DNA from: an uncultured Coriobacteriaceae bacterium
GTDB taxonomy: Bacteria; Actinomycetota; Coriobacteriia; Coriobacteriales; Atopobiaceae
Length of the DNA: 64,000 bases
Direction: 5' to 3'
Assembly: GCA_902793465.1 (NCBI GenBank)
Contig: CADBDT010000002.1
Coordinates: 39,855-103,854, forward strand
Part shown: one piece after another, positions 26,042-35,158 of the stretch
Layout of the letters: each line of letters starts with the position of its first letter
Position numbering within the stretch: the stretch's first letter is position 1
Translations under genes and position numbers: made by a program
Notes under the pieces: model-generated
Databases searched by the model: none
What the model saw: only the letters and a program-made list of their open reading frames with translations
Told to the model about the DNA's origin: nothing

Positions 26042-27432
26042 GCGGGAGAGGTCTCAATGGCGGTTACCTGTGCAGATAGTGAGCCGTCCTTAAGCAGCAC
26101 GCTAACGTTTTGTCCTACGTCTACCTGTGCGGCATCGGAGAGCACGTGACCTTGGTCGTCACGCGCAATGGCATAGCCGCGCGAAAGCACCTTAAGCGGC
26201 GAGAGCGCGTCCAGAGCGGCAGCCATGCGCCCCATGGCGGCCTCGTGTGGCTGCAGCATGCCCTCCCCTGCCATACGCATGCGGTGTGCGAGGCCGTCCG
26301 TCTCGCGCTGGGAGGCATCGAGTACGCGCGGCATGGCGTCCATGAGCCGCTGCTCCGCCTGCATGAGCGCAACCGTACGCTCCTCCACAAAGCCCATCGG
26401 GTTTTCCAAGCACCTTCTTCGCGCCAAGGCGTCCAAAAGTGCGCGCTCGTTGGAAATGCGGCCCTCCATCGACTTTGACGCCCGGCCCGCAAGGCCATCC
26501 AGCCGCATATTGTTTTCGCCTGCGACCTTTAGCAGCGCAGCCCCCATGCGCTGCCTTCGCATCTCTATTACGTTTACCACGTCGTCTATGGCGGGGGCAA
26601 CCGACTCCGCCGCGGCGGTGGGCGTTGAGGAACGACGATCCGACACCATGTCGCATATGGACGTGTCGGGCTCGTGGCCAATTCCCGTAATAACGGGCAC
26701 GGGACAGCTCGCGACCGCCCTAGCCAGGGACTCGTCGTTAAACGTCATAAGGTCCTCAAACGAACCTCCACCGCGAACGAGCAGTATGGCCTCGGGACGG
26801 GCAGCGGCGGCAATTTCCAACGCGCGGATTATGGTTTGCGGGGCGCCTGGACCCTGCACCGCACAACCCACCACGTCGATTTCCACCAAAGGATTCCTAC
26901 GACGCAACGTGCGCTTTACGTCCTCTATAACGCTGCCCGAAAGCGAGGTACAAACGGCCACGCGCATGCAAAAGCGCGGTATGGGCCGCTTGAGGGCGTC
27001 GTCCATGAGCCCCTCTGCCTTTAGGCGCCTTGCGAGCTCCGCTACTTGCTGGCGAAGAAGCCCCTCGCCGGCAAGCTGGAGCGACTGGGCAATAAACGAG
27101 AGCCGACCGGTACCAACGTATACGTCAAAATGACCCTTGAGTACCACAGACATTCCGTCGCGCAGCTGTACGCCTGCGTGTGCGTAGGTGTTTCGCCAAA
27201 CGATGGCATCCATGGACGCCGAATCGTCCTTTACCTGAAAGTAGCAGTGCCCGGACCTCGCGTTTGGCCCGCGAAATCCCGAGACCTCGCCTGCCACCAG
27301 CATGGTGGGAATAGCGTTTACGCTTGCCTTGGCAGCTCCGATGGCCGCGCTTACGCTTAAGGGAGCGTCGTGGTTGGAGTTGGGGTTGGAGTCGGCCGCG
27401 CCAGCTGCCAAGGGGTTCCTTCCGCGTGCCAT
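26014..27432 (-). CDS. xseA: Exodeoxyribonuclease VII large subunit
   Basis: Catalytic subunit of exonuclease VII. OB-fold N-terminal domain (VAGEVSGFRGPNARSGHCYF, VLKGHFDVYVGTGRLSF), then the catalytic core (VAVCTSLSGSVIEDVKRTLRRR, LLVRGGGSFEDLMTFNDESLARA, VITGIGHEPDTSICDMVSDRRSSTPTAAAE), then a helical region. About 472 residues from ATG 27432, which lies next to the stop of the upstream protease gene. The last eight residues (PIKGEYPS) come from palindrome A2, so the native C terminus seems to have been replaced when the repeat arrived. Confidence 0.94.
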   Translation of the reverse strand: MARGRNPLAAGAADSNPNSNHDAPLSVSAAIGAAKASVNAIPTMLVAGEVSGFRGPNARSGHCYFQVKDDSASMDAIVWRNTYAHAGVQLRDGMSVVLKGHFDVYVGTGRLSFIAQSLQLAGEGLLRQQVAELARRLKAEGLMDDALKRPIPRFCMRVAVCTSLSGSVIEDVKRTLRRRNPLVEIDVVGCAVQGPGAPQTIIRALEIAAAARPEAILLVRGGGSFEDLMTFNDESLARAVASCPVPVITGIGHEPDTSICDMVSDRRSSTPTAAAESVAPAIDDVVNVIEMRRQRMGAALLKVAGENNMRLDGLAGRASKSMEGRISNERALLDALARRRCLENPMGFVEERTVALMQAEQRLMDAMPRVLDASQRETDGLAHRMRMAGEGMLQPHEAAMGRMAAALDALSPLKVLSRGYAIARDDQGHVLSDAAQVDVGQNVSVLLKDGSLSAQVTAIETSPAPIKGEYPS

Positions 27433-27433
27433 G

Positions 27434-28111
27434 TTAGCGCCTCTGCGTGCGAGAAACGAGGTACAGCAGGTTGGCAATGGACACCAGCGCACCGGCCACA
27501 TACGTGAGCGCCGCGGCAATAAGCACCTGCTTGGCACCTTGGTGGTCCACCTCCGAGCCAGAATCCGCAAGGAACTTTATCGCCCGCCTGGACGCGTCGA
27601 TTTCTACCGGCAACGTTACAAGCTGGAATACCACAGAGAAGGCAAAGAGGATTATGGCGCACTGTATGAGGCCGGCCATCCTAAACATTACCCCCGCAAA
27701 GAACACGAGTACCCATGTTCCTTGCGCAAAGTTGACCACCGGCACCAACGCGGTGCGAAAGCGACCAAAGATGTATCCGTTAGCGGTTTGCACCGCATGG
27801 CCCGCCTCGTGACAGGCAACGGCAACAGACGCAACCGAACCACCGGAATAGTTGTCGGACGAGAGGTTAAGACAATTGCTCCTTGGGTCGTAGTTGTCGG
27901 TAAGGGTGCCAGCTATGCGACCAATGCCGCACTCCGTTGCGCCACCTTGGTCCAGCATGCGCCTGGCCATCTGTGCGCCAGTCTGGCCCAGGCCACTGGG
28001 AACGACAGACCACTTTTTGTACGTGCTTCTAATATATGCTTGCGTTCCCATGCCCAGCAGCGTGGAAAATATAATTAGCAGCCAATAGAGCGGATCGAGG
28101 GTCAAGAACAT
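27434..28111 (-). CDS. Membrane zinc metallopeptidase (YugP family)
   Basis: Integral membrane protease of the YugP/Zn_peptidase_2 family. N-terminal membrane segment (LYWLLIIFSTLLGMGTQAYI), then the helical domain with NYDPRSNCLNLS and the zinc motif VACHEAGHAVQ (HExxH, about residue 113), followed by three further membrane segments. 225 residues, normal length. Its stop lies one base from the xseA start, so the two genes share a transcript. Substrates of this family are poorly known. Confidence 0.88.
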   Translation of the reverse strand: MFLTLDPLYWLLIIFSTLLGMGTQAYIRSTYKKWSVVPSGLGQTGAQMARRMLDQGGATECGIGRIAGTLTDNYDPRSNCLNLSSDNYSGGSVASVAVACHEAGHAVQTANGYIFGRFRTALVPVVNFAQGTWVLVFFAGVMFRMAGLIQCAIILFAFSVVFQLVTLPVEIDASRRAIKFLADSGSEVDHQGAKQVLIAAALTYVAGALVSIANLLYLVSRTQRR

Positions 28112-28220
28112 ATGCGCTCCCTTCTGTGAAGCTCGCCCACCGTTTGCATACTGTGCATAATATCGAAGCTGGCGGACAACAATTGCGACTAATGGGCGCT
28201 CTTATCAACCAGATTATTTA

Positions 28221-29351
28221 CTATAGCACTTCGACTTTGCCGTCCTTAACGGTAAGGCCTATCTCGCCAGAGAGCAGGCCCTCCAACCTGCTGCCCACCA
28301 GTTCGTAACGCCAACCCTCCCTCAGTGGCGTGCCCTTGGAGCCGGCCATAAAGGAATGCAGGTCGTCGCGCGTGGCTATGAGCGGTATGGCAACGCCGCT
28401 GCTTTCGGAGCACAGGCGCAGCAAGGCATACATGAGGTCTATTACGCTGTCTGTGTCTGCGCTCGTACGCGCGCGATGGCGCACGGACGGATAGTCCTTG
28501 GGATCGCATGCCAGCCCTCTTCGCACGGCCTCCACCACATTTTTTACGTCGCGCTCCGACAGGTTGTCCGTGCCCCTTATTCTTCTAACGCGCTCGGCAG
28601 AGCGGGGTGCCCGGCGGCACAGCTCGACTATTACCTCGTCCTGAACAACCCACTTTTTTGGGAGGTTCCTGCGCGATGCAAGGTCTTCTCGCCACGCACA
28701 GAGCTCGCGTGCAATGGCCAGCTGTTTGCGCGTAAGGTTGCTCGACCGCTTAAGGTGCAGGTACGACTCACGCGGATCGCGACGGGCATCAACGCGCTTT
28801 ACCAAGTCGCTAAGCTCGGGCTCGACCCACGACAGACGGTCGCGCGCCACCAGCTCCTTAACCATTGTGTCGTATATATGGGGAAGATACAGCACGTCCT
28901 CTTCGGCATATCGTAGCTGCTCCTCGTCTAGGGGGCGCCTGGACCAGTCGGACAGCCCGTCCGCCTTTGCCAGATGAACGCCCTCGTATGCCTGCACCAG
29001 CGCCCCATAGCCAATCTGCATTCGATGCCCCAGAAACGCGGCGGCAAGCTGCGTGTCAAACAGTGGCTCGGGAACGATGCCCAACGAGTCCCATATAACC
29101 TCCAGGTCTTGGTCGCACGCATGGAACACCTTGGTTATGCCCGTGTTGGTTAGCAGTTGGCACAGCGGGTCCAAGTCGTCTATGCGCAAGGGGTCTATGG
29201 CAACGGCCTCGTCCGAGGTGGCCACCTGTATAAGACATAAAAGCGGATGGTAGGTCTTCTCGCGCAAGAACTCGGTGTCCACCGCTATTACCTTATGCGT
29301 GGACGCACGTTTGCAAAAGGATACAAGTTCGTCCGTTGAAGAAATATACAT
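28221..29351 (-). CDS. rnd: Ribonuclease D (DEDD exonuclease with HRDC domain)
   Basis: 3'-5' exoribonuclease for tRNA and other stable RNA processing. DEDD residues are visible: VDTEFLREKTY (Asp, Glu, about 22), FHACDQDLEVIW (Asp, about 97), and YAEEDVLYLPHIYD (Tyr-x3-Asp, about 168). An HRDC domain follows (RKQLAIARELCAWREDLASRRN, about 215-290), then a second helical region. 376 residues, typical. The 109 bases between it and the protease gene hold no gene. Confidence 0.92.
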   Translation of the reverse strand: MYISSTDELVSFCKRASTHKVIAVDTEFLREKTYHPLLCLIQVATSDEAVAIDPLRIDDLDPLCQLLTNTGITKVFHACDQDLEVIWDSLGIVPEPLFDTQLAAAFLGHRMQIGYGALVQAYEGVHLAKADGLSDWSRRPLDEEQLRYAEEDVLYLPHIYDTMVKELVARDRLSWVEPELSDLVKRVDARRDPRESYLHLKRSSNLTRKQLAIARELCAWREDLASRRNLPKKWVVQDEVIVELCRRAPRSAERVRRIRGTDNLSERDVKNVVEAVRRGLACDPKDYPSVRHRARTSADTDSVIDLMYALLRLCSESSGVAIPLIATRDDLHSFMAGSKGTPLREGWRYELVGSRLEGLLSGEIGLTVKDGKVEVL

Positions 29352-29438
29352 GCAAGCTCAATTCGTCGTTCGAGTTCCAAACGGCTAACATGGTACTAGA
29401 ATAGTGTGTGAGTTTGTGTGTCGATGCGAGGAGGACTC

Positions 29439-30416
29439 GTGCGCGTACTTATTGTTCACAACGACGCCTCAGGTTTTGGCTCGGATGCCATCTTTGAGTT
29501 TCAGCGCGCGTTACTACGCGCAGGAGACGAGGGCGTGTTGCGCTTGTTGGAAAAAGATGCCTCCGACAAGGGCGAGTCGTTGCTTGTAGATGCCGAGGAA
29601 TTCGACCTCGTTGTTGTTTCTGGCGGCGACGGCACGGTTTCCACCCTCTTATACCTCTTGCGCAACAGAGACGTGCTTACGTGCGTATTTCCCTCGGGTA
29701 CCGCAAACCTCTTTTTTGCCAACCTTGGCAACGTTGCGGTTCCCTCCTCGCTTGCGCGTGCCTGCAGAATGGGCCGTTCCGTAAAAACCGACCTAGGTGA
29801 GATTCTGTGGTTGGACGAGAACAACCAAAAGCATAAGAGGGGCTTTGCGCTCATGGCGGGCATGGGATTTGATGCCCAGATAATGCATGCCGCAGTACCG
29901 GCAAAAAGAGCCATGGGACAAGCGGCGTACTTTGCCGCAGCACTTGCGAATCCCAAGCCAGAAATCAGGCGCTTTAGGATTACCGTGGACGGCCAAACCT
30001 TCGAACGCACCGGCATTACGTGCATGATTGCAAACAATGCCATGATTCAGGGAGACATAGAGATTGTCCCAGACTGCACGATGGTGGACGGGATGCTCGA
30101 TGTGATTGTGGTCGAGGTAGACATTACGGCCAAGCTACTGCAACCTCTTTTTATTGGTCTTGTGGACCACGAAGGCAAGCGTATAGGCCGCCCGTATCTG
30201 GAGAGCTTTAGGGGTCGCGACATTCAGGTGAGCTCGACCTCGCCCGTAAAGATGGAAATAGACGGGGACCCAATAAACGAGCATGTGGTCGCCTTTAGGG
30301 CACGCGCGCTTCCGGAGTGCAACAAGCTGGTTGTGGACTCCTTTTCCCGCTATGCGCAGGAGACGGGTGGCGAGCCGCTCTTTGGCGGCACCGAAGAGAT
30401 GGCCTTCCCGCTGTAA
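29439..30416 (+). CDS. Diacylglycerol/lipid kinase (YegS/DgkB type)
   Basis: Cytoplasmic lipid kinase of the DAGK catalytic family. It shows the ATP-binding motif VVSGGDGTVST (about residue 60), FPSGTANLFFANLG, and a C-terminal beta domain with IEIVPDCTMVDGMLDVIVVE. About 325 residues. The GTG at 29439 follows GAGGAGG at five bases and gives MRVLIVHND, so it is preferred over ATG 29424 or GTG 29418. The gene is divergent from rnd. Substrate (diacylglycerol, undecaprenol or other) cannot be told. Confidence 0.85.
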   Translation: MRVLIVHNDASGFGSDAIFEFQRALLRAGDEGVLRLLEKDASDKGESLLVDAEEFDLVVVSGGDGTVSTLLYLLRNRDVLTCVFPSGTANLFFANLGNVAVPSSLARACRMGRSVKTDLGEILWLDENNQKHKRGFALMAGMGFDAQIMHAAVPAKRAMGQAAYFAAALANPKPEIRRFRITVDGQTFERTGITCMIANNAMIQGDIEIVPDCTMVDGMLDVIVVEVDITAKLLQPLFIGLVDHEGKRIGRPYLESFRGRDIQVSSTSPVKMEIDGDPINEHVVAFRARALPECNKLVVDSFSRYAQETGGEPLFGGTEEMAFPL

Positions 30417-30474
30417 GGCGCATACCTTGCGAGTCGCGTAGTCAGGCTGTCCAAAAAATAGCACGATGCGGGGT

Positions 30475-30593
30475 GGACAGAGGGCAGCTCCTTTTGGCGC
30501 CATGGACAAGCGCCGTGCTCAAACAGTCCTCATTTCATTGCGGAACTGCGCGCGGCTGCTTTCCATGGCGCCAAAAGGAGCTGCCCTTTGTCC
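30475..30593. repeat. Repeat family E: hairpin with 32-bp arms
   Basis: Bases 30475-30506 pair with 30562-30593 with one mismatch (GGACAGAGGGCAGCTCCTTT and its mirror). The loop is 55 bases. Loop and inner arm 30539-30572 are identical to 57-90 of the window. It lies between the convergent lipid kinase and GGDEF/EAL genes. Nothing else is seen in 30417-30650. Confidence 0.88.
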
Positions 30594-30650
30594 AGAGACA
30601 GGGTCTCAGGGAACTATCCCTCCAACGGCACCCACTACCAAAAGTTAAGC

Positions 30651-32405
30651 CTAATAGATCCGTTCGGGCGGGTAACGCAGGAAGAAGTCGTTGATGATCA
30701 CGTCGTACGGCACGGGTGCCGAGAACAGGAACCCCTGCGCCATGTCGGCGCCGACGTCGCGAAGGAACTCGAACTGCCCCTTGCTCTCCACGCCCTCGAC
30801 GAGCGTTAGCATGCCCAGCCTGTGAGCGAGGTTGGAGATGGAGCGCACGATGGTCCGGGACTTCTCGTTGCCCTCCATGCCGCGCAGGAACTCCATGTCT
30901 ATCTTAAGCACGTCGAAGTCGTAGTCCTTAAGCAGGTTGAGCGAGCTATACCCACTGCCGAAGTCGTCCATCCACACCGCGAAGTCCCTCTTGTGAAGGC
31001 GCTGTATGACGGAGCGAAGCAGCTCGGGGTCCTCCGTAAGTGACGACTCAGTTATTTCCACGTGTACCAAGTCGTGGGGCAAGTCGTAGGCGTCTACGGT
31101 ACTTCCCACTAGCTCAGGAACGTCCAGGAGGCTCAGCCCGTTTGGAGAGAAGTTAAGCGATATGGGAACTGCGTGGCCAAACCGCCTGAGCGATGTCTTG
31201 AGGTCCGAGCACGCCCTTTCTACTACCGCACGGTCCAACAGGTGAATGAGCCGGGCGTCTTCCAGATACTGCACGTACTGCGAGGGAGCAAGCGTGCCCA
31301 GCTCCGGGTCCTTCCAGCGCGAAAGCGCCTCCATGCTGCAGCACAGCTTCGACACCACACGCACCACCGGCTGGTAGTAGTTGCGAATCCAACCCTTCTG
31401 GACAGCCTCCTCTATGTGGCCTATAACGTAGTCGCGCATGTCCTCGTTTACCGACAGGGACTCGTCGTAGAAGCGATAGCAGTAGTCGAACCGACCCTTT
31501 ATGGAGTTGCAGGCCACCTTCGCGCGGTCGTGCGCGAACGCGATGGACACGTCGTTCTTGTCGAGCGGATATATGCCTGCCTTTATCTCTATGGGCATAT
31601 GGGAGATGAGCCTTGCCACGCGGTCGTGAACCTCTTCCAGGCGCTCCTCTATCCCCTTGCGGGGCGCAACCAGCACAAAGTGGTCGTCGGAAAAGCGTGC
31701 AAGCAGGCCGTCGGAAAAGCGCTCTTCCAGAATAGAGGCTATATGCTGCAGGACCTCGTCGCCCGCATCGTAGCCAAGGCGGTAGTTGACGGTCTTAAAG
31801 TGGTCGACGTCAAAGAAGACGTCGACCATCTGCGTGTTTTCGGCGGCGGCGCGTGCCAGGAACTCTGCGGTATGGTTGTGATAGTACCGCATGGAATGCA
31901 GCCCCGTAAGCGGGTCGACGTCTGGCGACACATGCATGCGAATGTCCGCGCTTCCCCTGGAAACGGATCCGCTTGCCACGGGCTTGGTGTCGGCAACAAA
32001 CACGAAGAAGAGGTCCCCGAACGCCGTGTTCTTAACCAGGCGCCCGTACTCGTCCATGAAGTGCAGCGACCCGCCCTTGTCCACGATGCGATACGTCACG
32101 TGATCGCGATGCGTGGGCAAAGACGAGTCGCCGGAGTTTATTTGCGACCAGATGGAGTCCTCTATTCGCATGAGGTCCTCGTGATAGACGACGCCCGTAA
32201 ACGAGCCGCCCACATGCTCCAAGAACTCCTGCACGTCCGCACAGCCAAATATGCTGGCCATCTGCTTGTTCGCAAACAGGATGCGTTCGTCGCCATACGC
32301 CTCGTAGATGAAGAAGCCCCCGGGAAGGCCATCAGCGAAGTCGTTGAGGTTAAGCCCAAGTTCGTCGAGACCGTTCTCCCCTATTAGTTGACCATACGCA
32401 CCCAT
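30651..32405 (-). CDS. PAS-GGDEF-EAL cyclic-di-GMP protein with degenerate GGDEF
   Basis: Cyclic-di-GMP signalling protein, no membrane segments, about 584 residues. A PAS-like N-terminal domain (about 25-145) is followed by a GGDEF domain (about 160-310) whose signature reads SDDHF, so cyclase activity is unlikely. The EAL domain (about 330-580) keeps its catalytic residues: MEALSRW, LNFSPNG, VEITES, MDDFGSGYSSL, LKIDMEF and VEGVES. Most likely an active phosphodiesterase, with the GGDEF part perhaps a regulatory GTP site. ATG 32405 is preferred to a TTG at 32420. It stands alone downstream of the CobW-type gene. Confidence 0.88.
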   Translation of the reverse strand: MGAYGQLIGENGLDELGLNLNDFADGLPGGFFIYEAYGDERILFANKQMASIFGCADVQEFLEHVGGSFTGVVYHEDLMRIEDSIWSQINSGDSSLPTHRDHVTYRIVDKGGSLHFMDEYGRLVKNTAFGDLFFVFVADTKPVASGSVSRGSADIRMHVSPDVDPLTGLHSMRYYHNHTAEFLARAAAENTQMVDVFFDVDHFKTVNYRLGYDAGDEVLQHIASILEERFSDGLLARFSDDHFVLVAPRKGIEERLEEVHDRVARLISHMPIEIKAGIYPLDKNDVSIAFAHDRAKVACNSIKGRFDYCYRFYDESLSVNEDMRDYVIGHIEEAVQKGWIRNYYQPVVRVVSKLCCSMEALSRWKDPELGTLAPSQYVQYLEDARLIHLLDRAVVERACSDLKTSLRRFGHAVPISLNFSPNGLSLLDVPELVGSTVDAYDLPHDLVHVEITESSLTEDPELLRSVIQRLHKRDFAVWMDDFGSGYSSLNLLKDYDFDVLKIDMEFLRGMEGNEKSRTIVRSISNLAHRLGMLTLVEGVESKGQFEFLRDVGADMAQGFLFSAPVPYDVIINDFFLRYPPERIY

Positions 32406-32449
32406 GCTTGCAACCCCCAAAGCTGTGACCTGTATTGTGCGCTAGTCGC

Positions 32450-33586
32450 CTAGTCGTGAATCCAAGGAACGAGGCACGCATCCAGGTCGGACTCAATCTC
32501 GTCCTGGTTCATGTGGCGCCCTATGAACACCAGACGCGTCATGCGGTCACCCACCTCGTCGTCCCAGTCTTCCATAATCTCCGGATTTGCCGCAACGATC
32601 TTCTTGAACTCGTCCTCTGGTGCCGAGGCAACAAACAGGCCGTTTTCCTGCAAGCGCAACTGGCGTCCTGCCTGCTCGAACACGTACGACATGTCGGGGT
32701 TGTCCGCAATCCACACCAGACCCTTGGCCCTAATAACCGTGTCGGGCCAGTGCTTGGCAAACTTCTCTAGGTTCGCAAGGTTAAAGGGCTGGCGGCGCTC
32801 GTATACAAAGGTCGCTATATCGTACTCCAGCACCTCGGGGTCCTCGTGCTCCTCGGGATGCTCCAGGGCCTCGAGCCACGCAGACGACTCATAGGCCTTC
32901 TCGAAGTCGAAGCGGTCTGTGTTAAGGAGCTCCTTGAGGTCCACTTCGGCCTGAGTGGCCTCTACAATGGTGGCCTCTCGCTGCAATCCCCTAACGATGG
33001 CCTTGAGCTCGTTTATCTGCTCGTCCGAAACAAGGTCGGTCTTGTTGAGCACCAGCGTGGTGCAGAACTCGATCTGTTGGATGAGCAGCGCCTCCAGGTC
33101 CTCGTCGTCTATGTCTTCTGCAAGGAGGTCCTTGCCGCCCGAGAACTCATCAAACATGCGCGCGCAGTCCACCACGGCAATTATGTTGTCCAGCACGATG
33201 TTGGTTCCGCGTTGGGCCTCCATCTGGCAGAAGTTGTCGATGGTAAAGGCAATGGGAATTGGCTCGCAAATGCCGGATGCCTCAATAATTATGTACTCAA
33301 AGTTGCCCGACTCGGCAATTTCGGTAAGCTGCTTTGCCAGGTCGTCCGCCAGCGTGCAGCAAATGCAGCCGTTGGACAGGGGTACCAGCGTATCGGTAAC
33401 CTGGCTTACGACGCCGTTTTGCTCTATGAGCTTTGCGTCTACGTTTACCTCGCCAATGTCGTTTACGATAACCGCTGCCCTAATTCCCTGGTCGTTGGCC
33501 AGAATCTTGTTGAGCAGCGTAGTCTTTCCCGCTCCCAGGTATCCCGTAATGAGCGCAATTCGCACCGTATGATTTGTACTGGACAT
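32450..33586 (-). CDS. CobW/COG0523-family G3E GTPase (metal chaperone)
   Basis: GTPase of the G3E family that delivers a metal, often zinc. The N-terminal G domain has GYLGAGKTTLLN (P-loop, about 15), the metal-binding CxCC motif NGCICCTL (about 75), IIEASGICEP and NKTD. The C-terminal CobW_C domain contains RAKGLVWIAD. The acidic EALEHPEEHEDPE segment may bind metal. 378 residues from ATG 33586, with AAGGCGAGG upstream. No zinc-uptake genes lie beside it, so the client is unknown. Confidence 0.88.
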   Translation of the reverse strand: MSSTNHTVRIALITGYLGAGKTTLLNKILANDQGIRAAVIVNDIGEVNVDAKLIEQNGVVSQVTDTLVPLSNGCICCTLADDLAKQLTEIAESGNFEYIIIEASGICEPIPIAFTIDNFCQMEAQRGTNIVLDNIIAVVDCARMFDEFSGGKDLLAEDIDDEDLEALLIQQIEFCTTLVLNKTDLVSDEQINELKAIVRGLQREATIVEATQAEVDLKELLNTDRFDFEKAYESSAWLEALEHPEEHEDPEVLEYDIATFVYERRQPFNLANLEKFAKHWPDTVIRAKGLVWIADNPDMSYVFEQAGRQLRLQENGLFVASAPEDEFKKIVAANPEIMEDWDDEVGDRMTRLVFIGRHMNQDEIESDLDACLVPWIHD

Positions 33587-33725
33587 AACCTCGCCTTTCG
33601 TCGAATGAACCATGGAGATTCTAGCACGCAAATTAACGCATCACCATAAGGCCAAAGTCATCTTATGCGCCCACGTGGCGTGCTTGCCGACCCTGGGCCC
33701 TCCTTGGCAAACATCCACATGAGGC

Positions 33726-33827
33726 GCGTGGCAGAAGCCAACTTATCCCATATGCTCAGCGCTCACTTACGTTCGCTCGCTCGCTTCGCTCGCGATTCGC
33801 TACGGGATAAGTTGGCTTCTGCCACGC
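33726..33827. repeat. Repeat family C: hairpin with 24-bp perfect arms (copy 2)
   Basis: Bases 33726-33749 are the exact reverse complement of 33804-33827. The 54-base loop, read on the minus strand, matches the loop of 13455-13560, yet the arms are unrelated in sequence. It lies in the 370-base gap between the CobW-type gene and the DUF389 gene, which holds no gene. Confidence 0.9.
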
Positions 33828-33890
33828 TATTGCAGTTCGCGTGTGTGGGTCCAGGGCCGGCAAGCATGCGTGGAATTCGCAGCGGGGAGG

Positions 33891-33944
33891 ATGAACGGGG
33901 GGACGTGTCTGGTGTTCATTTTTTACACCAGACACGTCCCCCGT
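33891..33944. terminator. Hairpin downstream of the DUF389 gene
   Basis: GAACGGGGGGACGTGTCTGG-TGT (33891-33913) pairs with ACACCAGACACGTCCCCCGT-TC (33923-33944) around a T-rich loop. It lies 13 bases after the DUF389 stop, so terminator function for that gene is plausible, though there is no downstream U-tract. The ACCAGACACGTCCCC motif recurs in various bacterial genomes as a repeat. Confidence 0.55.
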
Positions 33945-33956
33945 TCATTCCGTCAT

Positions 33957-35099
33957 CTACTTGTTACTGCCTGGGCTTTCCTTGCTAACGGTTGTCGCGG
34001 GTTCGCCGGTGCTTTGCTTTTCGTCCGATTTAACTTCGAACACCACCTCGTCCAGCTCGGTAACGTTGAGCCGTATGAGCGCCTCGACCTGGGCTTGTCG
34101 CTGCTTGCCAATGTCGGCGCTGGTTTCTACCGTGGCAATAATGTGCTCGTTTATCTGCTTGCTTTGTGGGTCAAACGTTTCCTCTACGCCAATGCGGTAG
34201 CTTCTGAGCTCGGGACATATTATGCCGAGCTCCTGCGTGGTAAGCGCGGTCTCAAAGGTGTCTTTGGCCGCAAAAAAGGTACCGTTGTCCTCCACGGACT
34301 TCTGTATCATGCGACCAGAGAAAAAGATGCAGGGAATGGCAAATATAAGGGAGCACACAATAAGGCGAATTCTGAGCGAGCGCGACTCCTTTATTGCCTC
34401 CTCCTTTTCCTGTTCCGTTACAACGCCGTCGCCATCGAGGTCGCTGAGCAACGGGACGCGCAGGATCACGAACACTATTTCTGCCCCAAACGAGATAAAG
34501 ACCACGTTTACGAGAAACTCGTACAGCGCTGCTATGGCAAGCGCCCAATCCTTAATAGCAAGACCGAATCCCACGGAGCACAAAGGCGGCATGAGTGCCG
34601 TTGCAACGGCAACGCCTGCCAGCAACGTATAGGGCTCCTGCTTACGAGATATTCCCAAGGCGCCTGCAAAGCCACCAACCAAGGCTATAAGCGCATCCCA
34701 TACGGTTGCGCTCGAGTTCGTAAGAAGCTCCGAAGTGGCCTTAGAGATGGGCGAGATAACAAAGTAGCAGGTAGAGGTTAGCAGGCATACCGCAACCTGA
34801 ATGGCAAGGCCAACAATGGCCTCTTTGAGCAGCTTTCTGTCCAGTGTGGCAACCCCATAGGCGATTGCAATAACGGAACCCATGAGCGGGCAAATGAGCA
34901 TGGCCCCTATTACGGCTTCGGTTGAGTCGAGATTTAGGCCTATGGACGCTATTATCATGGCGGCGATGAGCTGGCATACGTGTATGCCGTCCACCTTCAT
35001 GCCTTCGGTTATGCGCTTGTTAAGAACCCTAAAACTCGCTCGACCTCTGCGCAACTTAAAGAAGCCGCTTATGGTCGAGCCAATGGAACGCTCTTGCAT
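33957..35099 (-). CDS. DUF389-family membrane protein
   Basis: Integral membrane protein of the DUF389 (TIGR00341-like) family. The conserved core holds several membrane segments with IGAMLICPLMGSVIAIAYG (about residue 70), LVGGFAGALGIS and ATALMPPLCSVGFGLA. After about residue 230 come a loop resembling an EF-hand (DLDGDGVVTEQEKEEAI, about 232-248), another membrane segment and an exported-type C-terminal domain. 380 residues from ATG 35099; the frame is open to 35114. Function of the family is not established. It follows leuS but is separated from it by a terminator. Confidence 0.85.
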   Translation of the reverse strand: MQERSIGSTISGFFKLRRGRASFRVLNKRITEGMKVDGIHVCQLIAAMIIASIGLNLDSTEAVIGAMLICPLMGSVIAIAYGVATLDRKLLKEAIVGLAIQVAVCLLTSTCYFVISPISKATSELLTNSSATVWDALIALVGGFAGALGISRKQEPYTLLAGVAVATALMPPLCSVGFGLAIKDWALAIAALYEFLVNVVFISFGAEIVFVILRVPLLSDLDGDGVVTEQEKEEAIKESRSLRIRLIVCSLIFAIPCIFFSGRMIQKSVEDNGTFFAAKDTFETALTTQELGIICPELRSYRIGVEETFDPQSKQINEHIIATVETSADIGKQRQAQVEALIRLNVTELDEVVFEVKSDEKQSTGEPATTVSKESPGSNK

Positions 35100-35112
35100 A
35101 AGAATCTCCCGC

Positions 35113-35151
35113 AAAAAAGACGGCGGCCAGGGTGCTCATCCCCTAGCCGCC
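35113..35151 (-). terminator. Intrinsic terminator of leuS
   Basis: On the minus strand GGCGGCTAGGGG (35151-35140) pairs with CCCTGGCCGCC (35132-35122), followed by a T-tract (35118-35113). It begins 7 bases after the leuS stop. Its T-tract overlaps the leader of the DUF389 gene. Confidence 0.85.
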
Positions 35152-35158
35152 AATCTGT

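Noticed and set aside
28112-28220. tRNA gene in the gap before rnd
   Set aside because: No cloverleaf or GTTCGA-type T-arm can be formed; no tRNA was recognised anywhere in the window.
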